Below are positions 1 to 4,489 of a DNA stretch of 8,375 bases, in pieces. A program made the translations under genes and the position numbers. Source of the stretch: Eggerthellaceae bacterium UBA3686 (lineage in GTDB: Bacteria > Actinomycetota > Coriobacteriia > Coriobacteriales > Eggerthellaceae); the NCBI GenBank assembly GCA_002371495.1, contig DFIX01000030.1:1-8375 (forward strand), written 5' to 3'. Below the pieces are notes generated by a model. That model did not search any database. It saw only the letters and a list, made by a program, of their open reading frames with translations, and had not been told where the DNA came from. Each line of letters opens with the position of its first letter. The stretch's first letter is position 1.

Positions 1-53
1 ACCTGAGCGGGCGAGTGGGGAAGGCGTATAGGTACCGGGTCGTGGGGCTGTAG
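1..53 (+). pseudogene. 3' end of a DUF2075 helicase gene
   Basis: The first 53 bases read in frame as LSGRVGKAYRYRVVGL followed by a TAG stop at 51-53. The first 25 bases are identical to the last 25 of the window, where the same frame is the C-terminus of a DUF2075-type helicase. This is therefore the tail of that gene, or of a second copy. DUF2075 proteins normally end a few residues after a short motif like EYLSGR, so a stop here fits the family. Only about 9 residues lie beyond the shared 25 bases. The gene body is not upstream because the window begins here; it is at 7849-8375 if the contig is circular. Confidence 0.6.
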
Positions 54-134
54 GCGATAGGGGACGGTGGCAATAAGGCATAGCCACGAAAGCGTGCCCA
101 ATGAAGAAATTCATGTTGCGATATGCTCAACACT

Positions 135-141
135 GAGGAGG
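135..141 (+). promoter_or_regulatory. Ribosome binding site that sets the DUF4041 gene start
   Basis: GAGGAGG lies 5 bases before the ATG at 147, a near-ideal Shine-Dalgarno sequence and spacing. An in-frame ATG at 123 would add eight residues but has no such site, so 147 is preferred. Between the TAG at 51-53 and this site I see no convincing promoter and no gene. Confidence 0.8.
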
Positions 142-146
142 ATACG

Positions 147-2093
147 ATGGGTCTATCAGACATGATGAAACAGGGAACAGGGGAATATCCTGATGAGGCT
201 CGTTTTGGATTAAGCAGTACTACCGAATTGCAGAGTCAACAGCCTAATCGTGCCCAACAATATTTCCAACAGCAGGCGTATTCGCCGAATCAGCCGTTCC
301 TCCAGCAGCAAGCGAATCCGCAGCAGCGCGTATATCAGCAACATCAGGATTACCAGTTACAGCAAGCAAACCGGTATCTGCAGTCAAATCAGCCTTTGGC
401 ATACCAGCAGTCGCAAATGTTCCAGTCGCCACCAAGTCAGCAACTGGCGTATCAGCAACAGCTAACTCAGCAACAGACATTCCCTCAACAGGTGCACGCG
501 CAACAGCAGTCTTACCAGCAGCCTCAGGTTTATAGGCCGCAGCTAGCAAATCAGCAGCCTTTTCCAAATCAGCAGCAAGTTCTCCGCGCGCAGGCGCATC
601 CGCAGCAGCAGTCTTACCAGCAGCCCGTAACATATCAGCCGCAACAGGCAAATCAGCAGCTGCAACCTCAAGCGCAGCAACCATCTCAAGCGTATCAGTT
701 ATGGCCAGGCCAACCACAGACAGCCCAGCCGTCGCAGGTAAGCCCGCAGCAGGTAGCTCAGCAGCAGGTTGTCCAACCGCAGGTAAGCCAGCAGATAGTT
801 CAACCGCAGGTAAACCAACCGCATCAGATGCATAATCAACAGGTGTCCATCTGCCCGTCATGCAAGGCCCCTCTCGACCCTCCGCATGCCAAGTTCTGTG
901 GCCGTTGTGGCATGAAGATAGAAGCACTAGGTCAAGAGCCTCTTTCGCGCTCCGATCGGCGCAAATATGAAAAGAGGCTCAGGACAATAGCCGAGCTCGA
1001 CGCTGAAATCGCTCAGAAACGGAGGCAGATTGTAACGTTCGATGATGCGATTCTCATGCAGGAGTACGGGTTGTATGAGCCTCGCTACGATTTTGCCAAC
1101 TCTTCGCAATATAAGGATAGGCTGAAGTTTGTTCGCGATCAGCAAAAACTAATGATTAGAAACAAGACGGCATGCACGGGGAACATGAACTGGCAGGTCA
1201 ATAACAGCAAGTCAGAAGGTCGCAAGATGGTAGTCGACGTGCAGAAGCTTCTGATGCGCAGCTTCAACGACGAAGCCGACGACACTATTCGGAAAGTGAA
1301 GCATTCGAACTTCGACGCCTCGAGAGAGCGGATTTACAAGTCAGCGAATTCCATTAATAACCTTGGGCGGACTTGGGACATTCGCATTACGCAAGAGTAC
1401 GTTAAGCTGAAGATTGATGAACTGCACTTGGCATATGAGTTTGCAGCTGCGAAAGAGCGCGAGCGCGAAGAGCAGCGGGCACTTCGTGAGCGCGAACGTG
1501 AGGAAGCGAAACTTCGCAAAGAAATCGATGAGCAACGCAAAAAGTTGGGTAAAGAAAAGGCGCAGTATGAGCGGGCGCTCGCCGAACTCAAGAGGCAGCT
1601 AGCGGTTTGCTCGGATATTGAGAGGGCTGACCTTGAGGCGAAAAAAGCCAGTCTGATTGCCAACATCGAAGAAGTAGATAAGGGCATCGAAAACGTTGAT
1701 TACCGAGAGGCAAACCAGCGAGCCGGTTACGTGTACATCATTTCGAATATAGGTTCGTTCGGTGAGAATGTCTATAAAATTGGAATGACCCGCAGGCTCG
1801 ATCCGATGGAGCGAGTTTATGAGCTGAGCGATGCATCTGTCCCGTTTAATTTCGATGTTCACGCAATGATATTCACCGATGATGCGCCAGGGCTTGAAGC
1901 TGCGCTTCACAATTACTTCGCTTCGAGAAAAGTCAATCTCGTTAATCCAAGGCGCGAATTCTTCCGTTGTACGCTCGGTGAGATCATGCAGGCTGTCAGG
2001 ATGAACTTCGACAAGACGGTAGAGTTTGTAGAGGTGCCCGAAGCCGAGCAGTTCAGAACAAGTGAAATCATGAGGTCAAAAGGGATGATGTAA
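147..2093 (+). CDS. Q-rich / zinc-ribbon / DUF4041 / GIY-YIG-like (MUG113) nuclease-type protein
   Basis: A 648-residue protein from the ATG at 147. Residues about 29-232 are low complexity, dominated by Gln with Pro, Ala, Tyr and Asn. A zinc ribbon follows with Cys at 236, 239, 251 and 254 (CPSC...CGRC). Residues about 297-427 match DUF4041 (GLYEPRYDF, NMNWQVNNSKSEGRKM). About 428-517 is a charged coiled coil rich in Glu, Arg and Lys. Residues about 527-608 are a MUG113/T5orf172 domain of the GIY-YIG nuclease superfamily: GYVYI at 527-531, YKIG at 543-546, Arg556, Glu604 in REFF. No membrane segment is visible. DUF4041 plus GIY-YIG is, as I recall, the architecture of the SNIPE anti-phage nuclease that cuts incoming phage DNA at the membrane; a similar role here is inference. 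Third codon positions look more A/T-rich than in neighbouring genes, consistent with transfer. Domain calls are strong; biological function is uncertain. Confidence 0.9.
   Translation: MGLSDMMKQGTGEYPDEARFGLSSTTELQSQQPNRAQQYFQQQAYSPNQPFLQQQANPQQRVYQQHQDYQLQQANRYLQSNQPLAYQQSQMFQSPPSQQLAYQQQLTQQQTFPQQVHAQQQSYQQPQVYRPQLANQQPFPNQQQVLRAQAHPQQQSYQQPVTYQPQQANQQLQPQAQQPSQAYQLWPGQPQTAQPSQVSPQQVAQQQVVQPQVSQQIVQPQVNQPHQMHNQQVSICPSCKAPLDPPHAKFCGRCGMKIEALGQEPLSRSDRRKYEKRLRTIAELDAEIAQKRRQIVTFDDAILMQEYGLYEPRYDFANSSQYKDRLKFVRDQQKLMIRNKTACTGNMNWQVNNSKSEGRKMVVDVQKLLMRSFNDEADDTIRKVKHSNFDASRERIYKSANSINNLGRTWDIRITQEYVKLKIDELHLAYEFAAAKEREREEQRALREREREEAKLRKEIDEQRKKLGKEKAQYERALAELKRQLAVCSDIERADLEAKKASLIANIEEVDKGIENVDYREANQRAGYVYIISNIGSFGENVYKIGMTRRLDPMERVYELSDASVPFNFDVHAMIFTDDAPGLEAALHNYFASRKVNLVNPRREFFRCTLGEIMQAVRMNFDKTVEFVEVPEAEQFRTSEIMRSKGMM
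233..842 (+). repeat. Glutamine-rich coding repeat region with internal duplications
   Basis: This is the low-complexity part of the DUF4041 protein gene. CAG and CAA codons are mixed and interrupted by Pro, Ala, Tyr, Asn and Val codons, so it is not a simple triplet expansion. Two duplications can be read directly. One segment (about residues 119-138, containing QQQSYQQP) recurs 34 residues, or 102 bases, later. A 27-base unit at 768-794 (VVQPQVSQQ) is followed immediately by a near copy at 795-821 (IVQPQVNQP). The pattern indicates growth by local duplication. Confidence 0.75.
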
Positions 2094-2104
2094 AGGCTTT
2101 AGTG

Positions 2105-2139
2105 AGCGTTGCTGTTCGTCTGTTGCGCTGGTTGTTTTT
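2105..2139 (+). terminator. Possible weak terminator after the DUF4041 gene
   Basis: AGCGT at 2105-2109 can pair with GCGCT at 2125-2129 (five pairs including one G-U). It is followed by a T-rich stretch, GGTTGTTTTT at 2130-2139. It begins 11 bases after the TAA of the DUF4041 gene. The stem is short and the loop is 15 bases, so this is only a weak candidate. Confidence 0.25.
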
Positions 2140-2190
2140 CGCCTTTGCGGTGTTGGTCTGCGTTACAAATTAGGACCTTGCATTCCATGA

Positions 2191-2332
2191 ATCTCCTCGG
2201 TTTTAGAGGGGATCCTATTGCCATCGGTAGACAGAAGGAGGGCATACGACCTGGCAGCTGAGCGCTCGGCCGCCGTTGCCCAGATCCAACCAAGCGGGCT
2301 GAGCGTCCCTCCCGTTGGGCAATCGGAGGGAT
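2191..2332 (+). promoter_or_regulatory. Candidate structured 5' leader (hairpins plus possible pseudoknot)
   Basis: This lies in the 299-base gap between the DUF4041 gene and the small membrane protein gene, where I see no credible coding sequence. Three foldable elements can be read. ATCTCCTC at 2191-2198 pairs with GAGGGGAT at 2206-2213 (eight pairs, one G-U, seven-base loop). GCTGA at 2257-2261 pairs with TCGGC at 2266-2270 (five pairs, one G-U, four-base loop). TCCCTCC at 2306-2312 pairs perfectly with GGAGGGA at 2325-2331. The 12-base loop of this last hairpin contains TGGGCAA (2316-2322), the exact complement of TTGCCCA at 2276-2282, which would make a pseudoknot. No T-run follows, so it does not look like a terminator. 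I cannot match it to a known riboswitch class. It may be a regulatory leader for the two genes downstream, or chance. Confidence 0.35.
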
Positions 2333-2392
2333 TCCCCGCGAGTAGCATTTCCCGCATAAGATGGCGAGGCCGCTTGGGAAAGAAGAGCTGCA

Positions 2393-2563
2393 ATGCTGGG
2401 GTCGATTGTCTTTGGAATAGGAATCATCGTGCTGATAAGTGCCGTCGGCAGCGGGGCGTTCGAGACTGGGGTCATCGGCGTGGTGCTTATCGTAGCGGGA
2501 CTCGCTTTGTTCTGGAGGACGTCTGCGACGAGGGCTTACCTCAAGCAAAACAAGAGGTACTAG
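2393..2563 (+). CDS. Small hydrophobic membrane protein (56 residues)
   Basis: I do not recognise a family. The frame runs ATG to TAG with no in-frame start upstream before a TAA at 2357-2359. The protein begins MLGSIVFGIG and has two hydrophobic stretches, about residues 2-18 and 26-41, separated by a short SGAFET turn. It ends in a basic tail, WRTSATRAYLKQNKRY. This predicts a two-helix hairpin in the membrane with a positively charged cytoplasmic C-terminus. The ribosome site is weak (AAGAAG about 6-11 bases upstream). Its stop overlaps the ribosome binding site of the next gene, so the two are probably co-transcribed and translationally coupled. The clean amphipathic pattern and coupling support a real gene, though it is short. 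Confidence 0.65.
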   Translation: MLGSIVFGIGIIVLISAVGSGAFETGVIGVVLIVAGLALFWRTSATRAYLKQNKRY

Positions 2564-2572
2564 GGGCGCAGC

Positions 2573-2860
2573 ATGAGCAGGGAGCAGATACTCGGCAGCT
2601 GGAAAAGCGTAGCCTACGTGGTCGGTGGGAGGTTCAAGCAGTACGACAGGCAGGAGCTCACGTTTCGGCCTGACGGTACGGGCAATATGCACGCCAGGAC
2701 CCTCTTCAAGCGCAACACGCCGTTCACGTGGGAGTTCGACGGCTTCGATTTCTACATCTACGACCTCGGGGGACCTGGCTCAGTCGCCGTTGCAGGTGTG
2801 GAGGACGGCCAGCTCGGCGTCATCGAAAACGGAATGCTGATGATGTACGTAAGGCTTTAA
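2573..2860 (+). CDS. Small lipocalin-like beta-sheet protein (95 residues)
   Basis: A 95-residue protein with no signal peptide or membrane segment. AGGGG at 2562-2566, overlapping the upstream stop, is six bases before the ATG and fixes the start. The pattern is that of small lipocalin-like domains: an N-terminal ILGSWKS motif, then LTFRPDGTGNM, an FTWEFDG strand, and C-terminal GVIENGMLMMY. These resemble the 'GxW ... L.F..DGT ... F.W ... I..G.L' signature of that fold, made of alternating strands. Nothing in the sequence shows what it binds. It is the second gene of a two-gene unit with the small membrane protein, nine bases apart. The family assignment is by eye and moderate; an unrelated small beta-barrel is possible. 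Confidence 0.7.
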   Translation: MSREQILGSWKSVAYVVGGRFKQYDRQELTFRPDGTGNMHARTLFKRNTPFTWEFDGFDFYIYDLGGPGSVAVAGVEDGQLGVIENGMLMMYVRL

Positions 2861-2905
2861 GGCCCGACGCGCTGTAAAGCTCGGCGAAGCGCAATCGTTG
2901 CCAAT

Positions 2906-2934
2906 GACGTTTCGTGCCAGCGGACGAAAGCGTC
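2906..2934. terminator. Inverted repeat between convergent genes, possible bidirectional terminator
   Basis: GACGTTTCGT at 2906-2915 pairs with ACGAAA-g-CGTC at 2924-2934: ten pairs with one bulged G and an eight-base loop. It sits between the ends of the lipocalin-like gene (2860) and the convergent LysR gene (2966), where a shared terminator is expected. Neither side has a real T-run, so it could be a Rho-associated or transcript-stabilising hairpin instead. Confidence 0.35.
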
Positions 2935-2965
2935 AACGTACAAAAGCGCAGGCAGACGCCGGGGT

Positions 2966-3928
2966 CTACGATGCGTCGTGTGTGTTGAACAGCTCTTTCC
3001 AATAGCAGCTCATGTCGGTGCGGACGAAATGATCCTTCAAGGCCTCGACGATAATCGGGCGGGCGGGATTGTCGTTGTCGCTTCTGTAGATAGCGAGGCA
3101 GGGTATTTTCATGCCTTCATCATTGAAGGGAATTATCGAATACGAGTCCATCTCGCTCACAATCGCATTGGCCAGAATTTCTCCAGCATTTGTGACGAAA
3201 AGACCCGTTTGGAAGTCGAAGTCGTAAAGGCGGTCAATCGAATCCCAGTCGTGCTCCACGAACACGGGAGTTGCACCGCGATCTTCGAGCATCTGGCGGA
3301 AACGGCTGAACACGTCGCTGAACGAAGGCGACGTAGGCACGTGGATGATGCTATTTCCGATTTCCTCGGCGTCGATCGAGGTCTTCTTTGCAAGCGGATG
3401 GCCTTTCCGCGCAATAACGACAAGCGGTTCCTCGTAGAGTCGGGTATATGCCAGATCTCCCAGGTCGGCATCGGGGGAGACGGAGGCAAGGCATACATCT
3501 GCGAGTCCGTTTCGCACATCGTCTATAGGTGACGTCGGGCCGATAGCTCGCACTTCGAGCTGCAGGAGCGGATGGCGCCTTCTAAGCTCTCTTCGCGCAA
3601 TGCGCAACTGGTCGTCGATGGGCTTGTAAGGCATATAGGTTTCGATGCACGCGTGCATGGGCCGAGCTTTCTTCGCTGCTTGGATCGTTGCGAGTGACTG
3701 GTCGTAATCACGCACGATCCTTCGTGCATCCTCTAGGTAGATCGACCCTATTGGCGTGAGGGCAACATGCCCTTCTCCTCGCTCGACAAGAACGGTGCCG
3801 AGTTCCTTTTCGATCGCGGCTATGTGCTTGCTCAGCGCAGGTTGGGAACAATACAGTTTGTTTGCGGCCTTCGTAAAGTTAAGCGTCTCGGCCAAAACGA
3901 TGAATTCGCGGATGTGGTTGATGTTCAT
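2966..3928 (-). CDS. LysR-family transcriptional regulator
   Basis: A 320-residue protein from the ATG at 3928, which gives the usual LysR N-terminus MNINHIREFIVLAETLNFTK. An upstream in-frame start would add 18 residues but lies in the promoter region. The winged helix-turn-helix covers about residues 3-62, with the recognition segment FTKAANKLYCSQPALSKHI at 18-36 and the family wing LTPIG at 57-61. The remainder, about 90-310, is the periplasmic-binding-protein-like effector domain (ADVCLASVSPD, YEEPLVVIARKGHPLAK). Length is typical. It binds DNA as a dimer or tetramer and responds to a small molecule. It lies downstream of the molybdoenzyme operon on the same strand, but the terminator at 4012-4047 separates them, so it is probably transcribed on its own. 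A role as regulator of that operon is inferred from position. Confidence 0.93.
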   Translation of the reverse strand: MNINHIREFIVLAETLNFTKAANKLYCSQPALSKHIAAIEKELGTVLVERGEGHVALTPIGSIYLEDARRIVRDYDQSLATIQAAKKARPMHACIETYMPYKPIDDQLRIARRELRRRHPLLQLEVRAIGPTSPIDDVRNGLADVCLASVSPDADLGDLAYTRLYEEPLVVIARKGHPLAKKTSIDAEEIGNSIIHVPTSPSFSDVFSRFRQMLEDRGATPVFVEHDWDSIDRLYDFDFQTGLFVTNAGEILANAIVSEMDSYSIIPFNDEGMKIPCLAIYRSDNDNPARPIIVEALKDHFVRTDMSCYWKELFNTHDAS

Positions 3929-3972
3929 ACTCCCTGTCTTTCCTCTCAGAAAACTGGAAGATCTGCGATAGG

Positions 3973-3981
3973 AGCATAGCA
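3973..3981 (-). promoter_or_regulatory. Possible extended -10 promoter of the LysR gene
   Basis: On the minus strand this reads TGCTATGCT, an extended -10 (TGN plus TATGCT, four of six matches to TATAAT), 45 bases upstream of the LysR ATG. No good -35 hexamer is seen at the proper distance, which extended -10 promoters tolerate. Weak on sequence alone. Confidence 0.3.
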
Positions 3982-3987
3982 CAACGT

Positions 3988-4003
3988 ATTCTCGGGAAAG
4001 AAT
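3988..4003. promoter_or_regulatory. Possible LysR-type binding box upstream of the LysR gene
   Basis: ATTCT at 3988-3992 and AGAAT at 3999-4003 form an interrupted palindrome with a six-base centre; it contains a T-N11-A motif, the LysR-family consensus. It lies 60-75 bases upstream of the LysR ATG, next to the suggested -10, as expected for autoregulation. Five-base arms are short, so chance is possible. Confidence 0.35.
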
Positions 4004-4011
4004 CCTAGGAA

Positions 4012-4047
4012 AGAACTGGCTGCCTGCGCTAGCCGGCAGCCAGTTCT
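4012..4047 (-). terminator. Strong hairpin terminator of the molybdoenzyme operon
   Basis: AGAACTGGCTGCC at 4012-4024 is perfectly complementary to 4035-4047: a 13-bp stem with a 10-base loop. Read on the minus strand, the stem is followed by a short T-rich tract (TTCTTTCC). It lies 31 bases past the stop of the Fe-S protein gene and before the LysR gene, so it most likely ends the oxidoreductase operon and insulates the regulator gene. Confidence 0.75.
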
Positions 4048-4077
4048 CAATCAGCCATGGGCATGGATTCCTAACCC

Positions 4078-4488
4078 CTACTTCTCAGAATAGAACACGC
4101 CTGGCCGTTGGTTTTCCCACTCGTCGAGTTCGAACACGCGGCGGCCCTTCGCTTCGAGTTCAGCTTTCGTCTTGTTGAAGTCGCTCTCGGGGTCTTCGCG
4201 ATCTCCGAAGGCCATGGCTTGCGTCGGGCAGTTGTAGACGCAGTATGGCAGCTCGCCCTCGGCAATTCGCGGTGCGCAGAGCGTGCATCCGTTCGTGAAA
4301 ATCGGCATCCACCTCAGTTTCAGATTGGGATAGACGCCCTCGGGCTCGTCAACTCCAGATCCGTCTCCCAAGGAGCGGATGTAGTTGCGCCATTCGTTCT
4401 CTTCGAGCAGATTGCTTGCTTTGCAGATCATCGAGCAGGTCCAACAGCCGACGCAACGCTCGAGGTCAACCAAGATTCCAGGCTTCAT
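4078..4488 (-). CDS. Two-cluster [4Fe-4S] ferredoxin-type electron-transfer subunit
   Basis: A 136-residue protein from the ATG at 4488. AGGAGGG seven bases upstream selects this start; an in-frame GTG ten codons earlier (4518) lies inside the preceding gene. Eight cysteines suit two [4Fe-4S] clusters: Cys12, 15, 18 and 22 (C-x2-C-x2-C-x3-C, in RCVGCWTCSMIC), then Cys68, 71, 83 and 87 (CTLC-x11-CVYNCPTQA). These resemble the first and last cysteine groups of DmsB/NrfC-type subunits, which usually carry 16 cysteines for four clusters in about 200 residues; the middle two are absent. It should pass electrons to or from the molybdoenzyme encoded just upstream. The ATG begins one base after that gene's TAA, so the genes are translationally coupled. 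No membrane segment, signal peptide or membrane anchor gene is present, suggesting a cytoplasmic complex. Confidence 0.92.
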   Translation of the reverse strand: MKPGILVDLERCVGCWTCSMICKASNLLEENEWRNYIRSLGDGSGVDEPEGVYPNLKLRWMPIFTNGCTLCAPRIAEGELPYCVYNCPTQAMAFGDREDPESDFNKTKAELEAKGRRVFELDEWENQRPGVFYSEK

Positions 4489-4489
4489 G

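Noticed and set aside
233..842. CAG triplet microsatellite
   Set aside because: CAG and CAA codons are mixed and regularly interrupted; the selected feature is protein composition, not a pure DNA repeat.
2200..2208. GTTTTAGAG resembles the start of type II-A CRISPR repeats
   Set aside because: It occurs once, without spacers, further repeats or cas genes, and is explained as the loop and arm of the hairpin 2191-2213.
2276..2332. Resemblance of the TGGGCAA loop hairpin to the 3' half of the ZTP (pfl) riboswitch
   Set aside because: The conserved 5' elements of that riboswitch are not seen, and the downstream genes have no link to folate or purine metabolism.
2218..2673. TTG-started plus-strand frame with AAGGAGG at 2235-2241
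   Set aside because: The Shine-Dalgarno-like sequence is not followed by a proper start codon, and the frame overlaps both small genes out of phase with poor composition.
2099..2692. Long minus-strand open frame (197 residues) over the small genes
   Set aside because: Arg/Pro/Ser-rich composition, no ribosome site, and it runs opposite two better-supported coupled genes; typical of high-GC antisense frames.
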